A stretch of DNA of 64,000 bases, taken from Chloroflexota bacterium (GTDB lineage: Bacteria; Chloroflexota; UBA11872). The stretch lies in NCBI GenBank assembly GCA_026708035.1, contig JAPOVQ010000027.1, positions 19,899 through 83,898 of the forward strand, written 5' to 3'. The translations under genes and the position numbers were made by a program. This document shows, one piece after another, positions 33,602-42,527 of the stretch (positions are counted from its first letter, which is position 1; each line of letters begins with the position of its first letter). Below the pieces are notes generated by a model. That model was not told the origin of the DNA. It saw nothing but the letters and a program-made list of their open reading frames with translations, and ran no database searches.

Positions 33602-35211
33602 TTGACCACCTCCAACGCATGGGCTTCGGTTACAAGCTTCTTGAATGAGTCCAGATTCAGCATACTACGCACCAGATAGGTGCCTGGGGAAACTGGCTCC
33701 CCACGGTTGTCCACCTGCTCCCACTCCCCGACGAACTCCAGCTCCTCACCGGGTTCCAGAGTTCTGCTGTCCAGTGGCTGGAGGGTTATCTTGGCACACT
33801 TCCAGTGCCATACTTGCATTCCGCCAGATGTGGAGACCACGAAGTCATGGGGGGGTCTGCCACCGAGAGAAAAGCTCACAGGCTTGTCACTAATGTTTCG
33901 CAATCTCAGCTTCATCCACACCGTCTCGCCGTATGGGGTCTGGGGCACCACCTCCAGCGAATAGTCGATGGCGCTGAGGAACGCTTCGTCCGCAGGCTCA
34001 CCAGGGTCGAGAGGCCATTGACTAATGCCTGCGCATCCAACGTGGATCACAATAGCCTCCCGCGGGACATCCAGTGTCGACAGGGCAGTCTCCCACTCCT
34101 CACGAGCCCCGCGCAGAGGGTACACACCTATTTCAATGCGGTTCTCGACTTCGTTCAGGTCGGTCCACGCAAGGCCGGGGACATTCTTGACATCTACGAG
34201 TCGCTCATACCACCTGGTCAGGTCGGCCGCACTGTATTCCTCCTCTGCCGACGCAGGTAACGGAGTCGTGGCAGTTGCAGCAGTCGATCTTGCGACGGTG
34301 GTCGACACGGTCAGGCCCCCAACGCGTTCGGTGCCCTCGAAGACCACCATGGAAACGATAGCGTAGCCAGTGGGGGCTGTCTGAAACAACTCCCCATCCC
34401 AACGGAAGGCCCCGTGGTCCAGCGACACCTCGCCGAGAGGCAGCTTACTTTGGTCGACGAACTCGATGCCCAGTTCGACTCTATCGCCGTCGTGATAGCC
34501 TGCCCCGGAGATGGAGAACGGCTCACCCAAGCGTATCTGTTCGGGTAACGCGTAATACTCGACACTGGGCATGTATTCTTCGACCCGCTGGAACCACTCG
34601 GTTAGCGCCGTGGACACGACTACCTCGTTGCGGTGGAGCAGCTCCCAGTGGTCCGGTACAGGCAGGCAGTTCGTCTCCCTCCCTTCCGACGTGAGGTCAC
34701 ATTTTAGCAACTGCTGTACCGACCAAGTCGTGCCGTTGAGAAACCTGAGGTTTATGACCAGCCCGGAATACGAGGTCCATGTGGATTCGCCATCCTCATT
34801 CATCTGCACCACGTCCACAAGAGCGCCACCTTCTATCGCACGGAGCAATTGGTCGATGGTCGGTGCGTGGGCGTCCAGGTCCCCCCACAGAGGGTCATGT
34901 TTTCCCTTGTCCCAGCGAATGGGATATCTATATGAAGGAGACGCATAGACGACCTCAACGTCCTTAGCGTCGACAGGCAGCGGCGAGGGAGGTGCAGCAA
35001 CGGAAGGCTGGGGAGTGGCGGCTTGTGCTGATGTGGAAACGGTGGGCTCGTTGCCAGTACTGGGCTGAGCGTCGGAGCATCCTCCCGTGGCCGCCAATAG
35101 CAGCAGTACCAGTCCACCCATGATGATCCGGGGCGTGAATTCGGTCCGCCGTCCCAATCCCAGTTTCTTGCCGTAAGACACGAAGAAATCTCCTATGTAC
35201 CGCCCAACCAC
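33598..35211 (-). CDS. Lipoprotein with C-terminal BsuPI-like domain
   Basis: A 537-residue protein. The hydrophobic stretch IIMGGLVLLLLAATGGC near residue 30-45 has a lipobox Cys, so the true start may be an ATG nearer to it (MGGLVLLLLA). A Ser/Thr/Pro linker and two central domains follow. The last 120 residues (YSLEVVPQTPYGETVWMKLRLRN, PVSFSLGGRPPHDFVV, LEPGEELEFVGEWEQ, GTYLVRSML) look like the BsuPI intracellular proteinase inhibitor fold. It is coupled by GTGA to the META lipoprotein, so the two probably act together at the cell surface. Confidence 0.8.
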   Translation of the reverse strand: MVGRYIGDFFVSYGKKLGLGRRTEFTPRIIMGGLVLLLLAATGGCSDAQPSTGNEPTVSTSAQAATPQPSVAAPPSPLPVDAKDVEVVYASPSYRYPIRWDKGKHDPLWGDLDAHAPTIDQLLRAIEGGALVDVVQMNEDGESTWTSYSGLVINLRFLNGTTWSVQQLLKCDLTSEGRETNCLPVPDHWELLHRNEVVVSTALTEWFQRVEEYMPSVEYYALPEQIRLGEPFSISGAGYHDGDRVELGIEFVDQSKLPLGEVSLDHGAFRWDGELFQTAPTGYAIVSMVVFEGTERVGGLTVSTTVARSTAATATTPLPASAEEEYSAADLTRWYERLVDVKNVPGLAWTDLNEVENRIEIGVYPLRGAREEWETALSTLDVPREAIVIHVGCAGISQWPLDPGEPADEAFLSAIDYSLEVVPQTPYGETVWMKLRLRNISDKPVSFSLGGRPPHDFVVSTSGGMQVWHWKCAKITLQPLDSRTLEPGEELEFVGEWEQVDNRGEPVSPGTYLVRSMLNLDSFKKLVTEAHALEVVK

Positions 35212-35546
35212 TCACTCACTGCGCGGAATTGGACTCATTATGATAGGACCGTGCAGCGGTGGACGTCAGCTTCGGGGTAGAAGACATCGGCCCTCCCGAA
35301 GGGCAGCCTGAAGGACTGGAACCGGCTGGGATTCTTGTGCACCAGGAATCCCAGGTCGGTCGCAGGTTGATGCGTCGTCGTGATAGTGAGCAACATTATC
35401 TAAGCGGTGAGACGTATACACCCGCGTGGTTTAACTCCCGGCGGGCCTTTGTGCTCAAGTCTTCCTCCCCACGACTAACTGGTTGGACATTGGTCAATCC
35501 TCCTAGTTGCTAGCGAGAAACTTCTTTCTGACGCAGAAAGGTGGCA
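35212..35546. other. 335-bp gap, no gene seen
   Basis: The region holds the upstream side of the lipoprotein operon and the tail of the nuclease gene. A frame at 35259-35513 (+) has no ribosome site and poor composition. No hairpin or repeat is obvious. Confidence 0.35.
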
Positions 35547-36296
35547 TCATAGGCTCACATGGTCATAGACGCAGACCAACTTCTTGCCGTCGAGCACGAG
35601 CTCGTCAGCCCTAAAGCTCTCGCTTTCGCGCAAGAGAGTTCTACCGCGGGCGGCTTCTATGAACTCGGCATAGTCCTGTTGATTCGCCGAGCCTTTCCCT
35701 GCATCGTACATTGAAGTCTTGAAGACCAAGATATAGAACACGGAGACCTTTCCCGGTGCGGCAACCGTTCCAGCGGTTCCGGTCAAGAGTTGATAGCGAA
35801 CATCTGCAAACCGAGAAGAGTTCGGCGAACCTTTAGCCGAAAAATATTTCGCTAACAGGTCCCTCACCCGCTCTGGCGCGTTGGTGTTCCTCCCTGCCTC
35901 CCGTGACTTCATTGCCGATGAGAACCTGCTCCCCACCGTATTCCCAAAGGATTCGTCTACCTTGGATTCTATTCCCACAAACAGGCTTTCCCTGAGGTTC
36001 AGTTGACCTACCTCACCCGTGACTCCAAGATCCAAGTTGCTAGGGTTTCCTGGATAGGGGTCGAACTTTGCCAGATACTCCGGTTTGGCCTTCTCCAACT
36101 TTATGTGCCGTGATAGGACTTGAGACATACGCTCTTCCAGATATGCAGCACCATTCCGGTCCATAATGAACTCGGCGAGTGAATAGGCGCTCCGTCCCCT
36201 CTTCCAATGCCTGATCTTCGAAGTCCCATCAAAGATTCGACTTCGCCACTGATCTATGCTTGATATCCTTTGACACCTAGAATCTACGACTCTCAT
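35547..36296 (-). CDS. PD-(D/E)XK nuclease-like protein next to McrBC
   Basis: A 249-residue protein. A nuclease-like core is visible as Asp89 (NLDLGVTGEVGQLN) and Glu110-x-Lys112 (LFVGIESKVDE), the D...E-x-K order of the PD-(D/E)XK superfamily. Then come VRDLLAKYF, RYQLLTGTAGTV and a YILVFKTSMYD strand. It lies 47 bases downstream of mcrC on the same strand, so it is probably a third component of this restriction unit. The assignment rests on motif pattern and context only. Confidence 0.6.
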   Translation of the reverse strand: MRVVDSRCQRISSIDQWRSRIFDGTSKIRHWKRGRSAYSLAEFIMDRNGAAYLEERMSQVLSRHIKLEKAKPEYLAKFDPYPGNPSNLDLGVTGEVGQLNLRESLFVGIESKVDESFGNTVGSRFSSAMKSREAGRNTNAPERVRDLLAKYFSAKGSPNSSRFADVRYQLLTGTAGTVAAPGKVSVFYILVFKTSMYDAGKGSANQQDYAEFIEAARGRTLLRESESFRADELVLDGKKLVCVYDHVSL

Positions 36297-36343
36297 GCTT
36301 CGTGCCCCTTATCATTGAACTGATATCACCACGTTGCGGGCCA

Positions 36344-37561
36344 TCAAGCTGCGGACCTACTACGGCGCAGTGCTTTCGCCTCGTCCCGGAGTTCCTCCAC
36401 CCTGCGAGCCACTCCGACCACGCGATTGAGCACCACATCGAGTGTCCCGGACAGGTCGAGAGCGGCAATCTCGAGCCGCTTGTGGAAACGTCTGACCTCG
36501 TGGACCACTGGCTTAGTCTCGCCCTGCGCGTAGATAAGCATCCCTCCTGGCAGATCAAGGGCCGTTACGTAGGCGAGCAACTGATACAGATCATCGTGGT
36601 GTACTCGCCCCTCAGCCACCTTGTATTTGGCGTCACCCACGAACAGGCAGTCCCTACCATGCCACCAAGTGAGGTCAGGTCTGAGTTTCACATTGCCTCT
36701 CCTATCAAGGCTTGGAATGTATCTTTCGAGGAACAAGCTCCTTGAGACACTAAGCTGCTCCCGCAGTGCTTGAGTCACGAACTCCTGGAAGACGACGTTC
36801 ATATCAACTAGAAACCCGGACGCCCGCACTTCTCCCCGGCGAGACTCGAACGCACTGTGACGTAGGACCAGCCGCGACAGCGCGACTACCTCACGATAAT
36901 GCTCGTTCAGCCGATCAAAACGGACATCCGGCACGGAGAGCGGCGAGAACTCAACCAGTGATACGTTGTCGAGCGTCCCCACAATCCGCCCCAACTCACT
37001 CCGTGCAGCCTTCCATCGCAGCCGCATCCCACCAAGTTTCGCAGTTGCTGCCTTGACCAGTCGATTCGCCAGAATGTCGTCCGTGAACTCGTCGTACCGG
37101 ACCTCGACCGGCAGGGCGGTGCCGAACCTTCTCCGCATCTGCTCGCCGAACCTGACGCGACCACGCACGGTCTGCAAAGCCTCCTCCTCTTCAAGGTATC
37201 CATGCAGCAGCCCGCGAGAAAACGCCCGCCGGGCGGCCGAGGCAAGCGAGAGAGCCAGTACATCCGGCAGTGCGTATTCGTGTGGGTAGTCGAACAGTTG
37301 CCGCTGGGGCCTGAACGCGCCCATCGCGTAGCACACAAGCGAAAGCAACTGGGGGATGGGGATCTTCGGCTCGATGAGCACCGACAAGTCGCCAATATCC
37401 ACAGCTCCAACAATTGAGCCGGACGTAATTCGGTACGTGCGGTCCGTCCCAATAACAGGCTGGAACACGAGCGATGGCAGGGTTTCTTGGAGCGCATCAC
37501 GTTCGGTGGCCGAAAGCGCATGCTCGCTAGTGGCGTACTCCTTTAGGTTGATCTCCCGCAT
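36344..37561 (-). CDS. mcrC: McrC family restriction component
   Basis: A 405-residue McrC-type protein, the nuclease partner of McrB in type IV or modification-dependent restriction. The N-terminal part (VFQPVIGTDRTYRITSGSIVGAVDIGDLSVLIEPKI) and middle (LPVEVRYDEFTDDILANRLVKAA) are typical. The PD-(D/E)XK site is RPDLTWWHGRDCLFVGDAKYK near residues 308-328, with Asp and D-A-K in place. Its ATG is 2 bases after the mcrB stop, so they are one operon. 405 residues is near the normal size. Confidence 0.92.
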   Translation of the reverse strand: MREINLKEYATSEHALSATERDALQETLPSLVFQPVIGTDRTYRITSGSIVGAVDIGDLSVLIEPKIPIPQLLSLVCYAMGAFRPQRQLFDYPHEYALPDVLALSLASAARRAFSRGLLHGYLEEEEALQTVRGRVRFGEQMRRRFGTALPVEVRYDEFTDDILANRLVKAATAKLGGMRLRWKAARSELGRIVGTLDNVSLVEFSPLSVPDVRFDRLNEHYREVVALSRLVLRHSAFESRRGEVRASGFLVDMNVVFQEFVTQALREQLSVSRSLFLERYIPSLDRRGNVKLRPDLTWWHGRDCLFVGDAKYKVAEGRVHHDDLYQLLAYVTALDLPGGMLIYAQGETKPVVHEVRRFHKRLEIAALDLSGTLDVVLNRVVGVARRVEELRDEAKALRRSRSAA

Positions 37562-37563
37562 CG

Positions 37564-39957
37564 CTACAAGTCCCTGTCCCCGTTCTCAGTACCGCCCTCG
37601 TCCTCCTCGCGGCTTGCTTCCTGCACCTCGCCGTCATCCACTATCGAGTCTGAACCGTCTGATCCGCGCAAGTCGCCGAGATCGAACTCGCCGAGGCGGT
37701 CGCCTTCTCCGAAGAGGCGTTCCTCAATGTAAGGGAGGATGCTGTGAATCCATATGCGCTCGACTCTTTCTTCATTGAGGTCAGCCTTCATGAAGTAGCT
37801 CGGCCCTATGGCCGCGTGCCGGTCATCGCTTAGCTTCTGGTTTGCGCGGTCGACGACGTCGGCCACCCACTCCATGCCAGGTGCCTTCAGCTGGAGCCAG
37901 CGACGGAGTACGCCCCTTATCGGCTCGTCGTCTGGGTGAAATTCGACGAAGTAGAAACGGCGGCGCAGCGCCAGGTCCACCAACGCAATGGACCGGTCTG
38001 CGGTGTTCATCGTCCCGATGATGTATAGGTTGGGAGGCAGCGAGAAATCCTCTTCATCATCCCTCTGGTACTGGAGGCGTATCTTTTGGTCGCGGTACTC
38101 CAACAGGAAGTAAAGTTCTCCAAACACCTTGGCGATGTTGCCCCGGTTGATCTCGTCTATGACCAAGAAGTGCTTCTCGTTTTCTTCCTGACGTGCGAGC
38201 TTGGCAGCTCGTAGGAGCGGCCCGTCTCTCAGTTCGAAGCCAGCAACCCCACCTTTCAGAGTGGGGCGGAAGCCCTGCACGAAGTCCTCGTAGGCATAGG
38301 ATGGATGTAGCTGCACCAGCGAAACCCGCTCCTCCGATCCCGCAAGATGCTCAGCTAGCTTCCGCGCGACATAGGTCTTTCCCGTGCCCGGCGGCCCCTG
38401 GAAGATGACTTGCCCTTTGTCGTAGAGCAGCGCCTCGATCTTGTCGAGGAAATCATCGGGGTCGGCAAGCAACAATTCTTGTGCAAGCTCGTGCAGGTTC
38501 TCAGACCGACCATTTGGTCCGCCTGTCTCGGATTTGTGGTCGGGGATTACCCAGACGAGTGACTGAGCGTCGAGCCGGTGGCGGACAGGCAGTCCACGTA
38601 TCTGCGCCTCGCTTATGAACCGATCAAGAAATTGAAGGGCATGTTCGTACAGGGTTGCCTCGTCCGCGTTGTGTTCAGATTGGTCGTATCCAGTACGAGC
38701 GTACGCATTCGCGAATGTGGTGACCCTGAACGGTGGATACTGCTCAGCATCCAACCCCATCAGCAACTGGGAAATGACGTTCATGCGGGTCCCCGCCCCG
38801 CTTGTCACTGATTTGGGGAAAAGCGTGCTAAAGGCGCGCACGCGGTCTTCAAGGGATGAAGCATCCCTCGTCCACAGAGCCAGAAGCGCTCGCTGTGCGT
38901 CGTCTGGAGACCCATCTATCCAACGACGGAAGTTGTCTTGCTGTGTGAAGTGGATGATGTTGCCAGAGATGCCTCTCTTTACCAAGTCGCCCCAGTCGTC
39001 GCCACCGGCGAGAACAGCTTCTCGGGCGCCCGCAAGTTTTCGACCTATTTCGAATTTGTAGCTCAGTTCCCAGCTTTCGAGCCTCCCGGTGTCCAGATAC
39101 TCCGAGGCGTGTCTGAGGTACTCATCCCAAGGATCGGGCGTCGAGCGTTCCCATCGGCGACGTATGTCCGGATCGTAGAAATCCAGATCTTTCCCAAGGC
39201 CGGCCTCAAGGCCTCGGCGAATCTGCACCAGCCTTCGGTCAACGTCTGCCGTTTCATCTGAGGTGAAGTGTGCAAATGCCCCTGCCTTGGCAATGTCCTC
39301 CTTTTGCTTGACGGAAACGGTCCCTTCGAAAGTGTCGGGGTGTACCAGATGGAGCAAAGCCTCCCGCTGGGCACTCGGACGGTCTGGGTGACCGCGGAGG
39401 AGTTGACTGCGAAAGCTGACACCCGTCGCGAATTCCTTGAAGGCCCACGGATCGCACAACCGACTATCGCGCTCGCTCGGCGCCTGTTCCTTCCATTGCT
39501 CAACGAATTCAATGACGAATGCCACCTGATAAGGGCGATGTTGTGTGAGGGCTTGGCTCCGGGCGATGCCTGGCGATAGGCCACCCACGAGTTCGTCAGG
39601 AATAGTCGAGACTGGTGCCCCCCAACTCAGCACCTGTTCAACCTGGCTCTTCTTAGTCTCTCCTCCCATTCCTCCTTTCCAGATAACGAGGAACTGGGCA
39701 AAAAGCGCCTCTGCCATCAGTTGGTAGACCTCCGGTGGACTGTCTTCCAACTGAGTCTTCAGCTTGTCATAGAAGCCGCCTTCTCCCTCATCCGGTCTGT
39801 CCAGGAACCGCTTCCGCAGTTCCCCAAGCCACTGGCTCGACCAGATTGGTCTACCCGGTGTGAATAGCGAATCGTCGGCCCGAAGTGCACGATTGACCCA
39901 TATAGCCGCCGCTACGTATACCTTCTCTAGGCCCTCTCCCGTCTTCTTACTCCCCAT
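37564..39957 (-). CDS. mcrB: McrB-type AAA+ GTPase
   Basis: A 797-residue protein starting after AAGGAG. Residues 1-500 form a target-recognition region of unrecognised fold. The AAA+ motor has Walker A G-P-P-G-T-G-K-T near residue 520, Walker B FLVIDEINRG, and the McrB signature M-N-T-A-D-R-S near residue 649 followed by IALVDLALRRRFYF. McrB binds modified DNA and uses GTP to drive translocation and McrC cleavage. The end is acidic (EASREEDEGGTENGD). The N-terminus differs from the small EcoK McrB reader, so the recognised modification cannot be predicted. Confidence 0.92.
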   Translation of the reverse strand: MGSKKTGEGLEKVYVAAAIWVNRALRADDSLFTPGRPIWSSQWLGELRKRFLDRPDEGEGGFYDKLKTQLEDSPPEVYQLMAEALFAQFLVIWKGGMGGETKKSQVEQVLSWGAPVSTIPDELVGGLSPGIARSQALTQHRPYQVAFVIEFVEQWKEQAPSERDSRLCDPWAFKEFATGVSFRSQLLRGHPDRPSAQREALLHLVHPDTFEGTVSVKQKEDIAKAGAFAHFTSDETADVDRRLVQIRRGLEAGLGKDLDFYDPDIRRRWERSTPDPWDEYLRHASEYLDTGRLESWELSYKFEIGRKLAGAREAVLAGGDDWGDLVKRGISGNIIHFTQQDNFRRWIDGSPDDAQRALLALWTRDASSLEDRVRAFSTLFPKSVTSGAGTRMNVISQLLMGLDAEQYPPFRVTTFANAYARTGYDQSEHNADEATLYEHALQFLDRFISEAQIRGLPVRHRLDAQSLVWVIPDHKSETGGPNGRSENLHELAQELLLADPDDFLDKIEALLYDKGQVIFQGPPGTGKTYVARKLAEHLAGSEERVSLVQLHPSYAYEDFVQGFRPTLKGGVAGFELRDGPLLRAAKLARQEENEKHFLVIDEINRGNIAKVFGELYFLLEYRDQKIRLQYQRDDEEDFSLPPNLYIIGTMNTADRSIALVDLALRRRFYFVEFHPDDEPIRGVLRRWLQLKAPGMEWVADVVDRANQKLSDDRHAAIGPSYFMKADLNEERVERIWIHSILPYIEERLFGEGDRLGEFDLGDLRGSDGSDSIVDDGEVQEASREEDEGGTENGDRDL

Positions 39958-40048
39958 TGTTCTCCTTCCGCTGTGGTCACTTGTCTCAAGTGCTTTGTAG
40001 GAGATTACTCAGTCGTCAGACGTGCCCCGACAATCTTGGCTATCGCTT

Positions 40049-40294
40049 TCAACTGAACTCGACAAAGGTGTCCAGCGCCGTCAGGTCCACGGCCTGGCGC
40101 AAGCCCTCCGCTGGCGGAGCTTCCTCGACTACTTCTTCGTCCTGTACCAGTCCGGTGATGGTGAGGAAGTTCCGCACGGCACTGGTGATGTTCGCCTCAA
40201 GCTCGCCATCTGCGTGTCGGCGCAGTATTTCTGCGGCGGCCTGAGCGCCGCGAGGGTCTTCCGCGGTGATGTGTGGAACTCGTTCTGTAGTCAT
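40049..40294 (-). CDS. Small acidic protein upstream of mcrB
   Basis: An 81-residue protein: TTERVPHITAEDPRGAQAAAEILRRHADGELEANITSAVRNFLTITGLVQDEEVVEEAPP. Composition is protein-like and acidic. No family is recognised. It lies between the toxin-antitoxin pair and mcrB on the same strand, and might be a regulator or accessory of the restriction unit. Confidence 0.5.
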   Translation of the reverse strand: MTTERVPHITAEDPRGAQAAAEILRRHADGELEANITSAVRNFLTITGLVQDEEVVEEAPPAEGLRQAVDLTALDTFVEFS

Positions 40295-40320
40295 GTACTG
40301 CCCATACCCGCGTCGGGACT

Positions 40321-40734
40321 TCAGACTGCTGGCGACGGTTGCTCGACGGAAGAACCGGCGACTTCAGCCAGAGGGCCGTTGGAGGAGACAGCTTCAAGCT
40401 TGGAAGCTCCTTCGCTCTTTACATGAACCGGCTCGGAGGAAGCGGCAGGTGCCATGGGAGCGACGCTAACGGAGGGCTTCAACCCCATGCAGGCCAACAG
40501 TCGTCCGATGTGGCCGATGGTGGGATTGGCGTCGCCCCTTTCCAGTTTTGCGATGTACGCCTGGGACACCCTTGCTCGCTCCGCCAGGGCCGATTGAGTC
40601 ATCCCGGCGGCCTCCCTTGCGTCTGCAAGCGCCGCCGCTACCTCAAGCTTGGCGGCCTCCGAACCGAACTCCTGTCGATACTCAATGTCTTCCAGCCACT
40701 CGGCGTGACTGTCCTCAACCTCATGCCGTCTCAT
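40321..40734 (-). CDS. XRE/HigA-type antitoxin
   Basis: A 137-residue protein from ATG 40734, preceded by GAGGAG. The HTH is AALADAREAAGMTQSALAERARVSQAYIAKLERGDANPTIGHIGRLLACMGL, as in HigA antitoxins that follow their toxin gene. A Ser/Pro/Glu-rich tail of about 45 residues is unusual. It lies just after the toxin (10 bases), and both are probably autoregulated. Confidence 0.85.
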   Translation of the reverse strand: MRRHEVEDSHAEWLEDIEYRQEFGSEAAKLEVAAALADAREAAGMTQSALAERARVSQAYIAKLERGDANPTIGHIGRLLACMGLKPSVSVAPMAPAASSEPVHVKSEGASKLEAVSSNGPLAEVAGSSVEQPSPAV

Positions 40735-40744
40735 GGTCTTCTCC

Positions 40745-41089
40745 TCATCCTCCAAGATGCTCATCTCGTAAGCTCTCGGCTCTTGCCAGTTCCGAGCGTG
40801 GAGTCCTTCGCGACCTCTTTCGAAAGCCATTCAAAATGACGTACCGCTCGGCCTCTGAATGCCAGAAGTAGAATATCCGGTGCTGGCCGGCGCGAAGCTG
40901 CCATACGTCGTTCATCTTCTCTGCCCATCGCCTCGCAACGAGACGCTGTGAACCTTCCTGCCCGAGGCGTTCAACGAATGCCCTGATTCTCGCCGCCTCC
41001 GTCTTCTGCCCCGCGTGATAGACGCTCCGTACGTACTCCTCATAGGGGATGGCACCGTTGCGCCGCTTATGGAAGACCACTGGATACAT
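40745..41089 (-). CDS. HigB/RelE-type toxin
   Basis: A 114-residue protein from ATG 41089 (MYPVVFHKRRNGAIPYEEYVRSV). AARIRAFVERLGQEGSQRLVARRWAEKMNDVWQLRAGQHRIFYFWHSEAERYVILNGFRKRS is the phage-derived Gp49/HigB ribonuclease-like fold, with the basic active surface Arg/His residues. It precedes its antitoxin, the usual order for HigBA. A longer start at 41146 adds 19 residues without support. Confidence 0.85.
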   Translation of the reverse strand: MYPVVFHKRRNGAIPYEEYVRSVYHAGQKTEAARIRAFVERLGQEGSQRLVARRWAEKMNDVWQLRAGQHRIFYFWHSEAERYVILNGFRKRSRRTPRSELARAESLRDEHLGG

Positions 41090-41462
41090 TGCACGAATAT
41101 AACCCTTGTGGTTATGTATGTCAATCCGCCTGGGGTGGACCCGCACCCGAATTCACGGGGGTGCTCAATGGCGCTATCGCCCGTTGGCTGGCCCACGAAT
41201 CCGGCAAGGGTGGTGGGCCAGCGATGGGCATTGAGTGGTAGACTAGTCTTGCTCGGTGGACGCAGTAGGCTAGCCGCAATTGTGCCGCGACAGCTTACGA
41301 GATACTACAGTCCCCAAGCCACAACTCGAAGAAAGTTCTGCCTACCGTCAACTCAGGCCCACCACCTTTGACAGACCCAATACCCTGAAAACGTCGGCTA
41401 TGAAGGCGGTATTTCGCGCCGGCTTCGCGAAGTTCGCGGACACATAGCGGAGGCGTGCAGAT
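41090..41462. other. 373-bp gap, divergent promoters likely
   Basis: The gap separates the toxin gene from the divergent phosphotriesterase gene. No gene is supportable. GCGGAGG at 41448-41454 serves the ATG at 41463; TTGACA near 41368 has no convincing -10 partner. Confidence 0.35.
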
Positions 41463-42527
41463 ATGGCCAATGCCTCACGAGTTGGAAGAGTCCAGACTGT
41501 CCTGGGCTTGATATGCGGCGGCGAGCTGGGCATTACCTTGCCTCACGAGCACCTGCTCGTCGATCTGTCCTGCGCCTTTGCGCTGCCCGCCGCGGCAAGC
41601 CAGCGGGGGCGAGCCTACGAGCCGGTCGGCATCGAGAATCTGGGCTGGTTGCGCTACCACTCCTTCGAGAATCTGGACAACCTGCGCCTGCTGGACGAGC
41701 GCGAAGCCATCGACGAAGCCCTGCTCTTCAAAGTGGCGGGCGGCAATAGCATCGTCGACTGCACCATCAACGGCGTCGGCCGCGACCCGGAAGGCCTGGC
41801 GCGGATCGCCCGCTCCACCGGGCTCAACATTGTCATGGGATCCGGCTATTACACCGCCCCGAGTCATCCCCCCGTGCTTGCCGCGAAGAGCGAGGACGAG
41901 GTCTATGCGGAGATCGTCCGGGACATCGAAATCGGCGTCGGCGACAGCGGCGTCAAGGCCGGCATCGTCGGCGAGATCGGTTGCTCCTGGCCGCTGGAGG
42001 ACAACGAGCGCAAGGTGCTACGCGCCGCCGCCCGGGCGCAGCAGCACACCGGCGCATGCCTCAGCATTCATCCGGGCCGCAACCGCGCCGCACCCTTCGA
42101 AATAGTGGATATCATCGCCGCCGCCGGCGCCGATCTGAGCCGCGTCATCATGTGCCATATCGACGTCCGCCTGCGCACTCCCGAGGAGCGCCTGCGGCTG
42201 GCGCGGTCCGGGTGCTACCTCGAGTACGACGTCTTTGGTTGGGAGGGCCACTTCCCCTCCTACTGGACCGCCGACGATTACATGGATATCCCCAACGATA
42301 CCCAGCGCATCTACGAAATCCAGGCGCTGATGGAGGCGGGCCACCTCGAGCAGATCCTGGTCTCACAGGACATTTGCCGCAAGTCGACGCGGGTTCGCTA
42401 CGGCGGCTGGGGCTTTCCCCACATCTTGAACTATGTGGTGCCGATGATGCGGCAACGAGGCTTTGACCAAGAGCAGATCGACACCATCCTGATCGAGAAT
42501 CCGAAGCGCATTCTCAGCTTCGCTTGA
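41463..42527 (+). CDS. Phosphotriesterase-family metal hydrolase
   Basis: A 354-residue TIM-barrel hydrolase of the PTE/lactonase family. It begins with VLGLICGGELGITLPHEHLLVD; the H-x-H metal pair is HEH. GLNIVMGSGYY, IVGEIGCSW (the Glu that replaces carboxylated Lys in part of the family), CLSIHPGRN (metal His), VIMCHIDVR (metal His) and ILVSQDIC (metal Asp) follow. Possible activities are lactonase, aryldialkylphosphatase or a related hydrolysis. It lies just inside the right end of element 1, and its GC content is like the chromosome rather than the cargo. Confidence 0.88.
   Translation: MANASRVGRVQTVLGLICGGELGITLPHEHLLVDLSCAFALPAAASQRGRAYEPVGIENLGWLRYHSFENLDNLRLLDEREAIDEALLFKVAGGNSIVDCTINGVGRDPEGLARIARSTGLNIVMGSGYYTAPSHPPVLAAKSEDEVYAEIVRDIEIGVGDSGVKAGIVGEIGCSWPLEDNERKVLRAAARAQQHTGACLSIHPGRNRAAPFEIVDIIAAAGADLSRVIMCHIDVRLRTPEERLRLARSGCYLEYDVFGWEGHFPSYWTADDYMDIPNDTQRIYEIQALMEAGHLEQILVSQDICRKSTRVRYGGWGFPHILNYVVPMMRQRGFDQEQIDTILIENPKRILSFA

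Noticed and set aside
35259..35513. An 84-codon frame on the + strand
   Set aside because: Low support, no neighbour or motif.
41368..41400. TTGACA as promoter of the phosphotriesterase gene
   Set aside because: No acceptable -10 hexamer at 16-19 bases.
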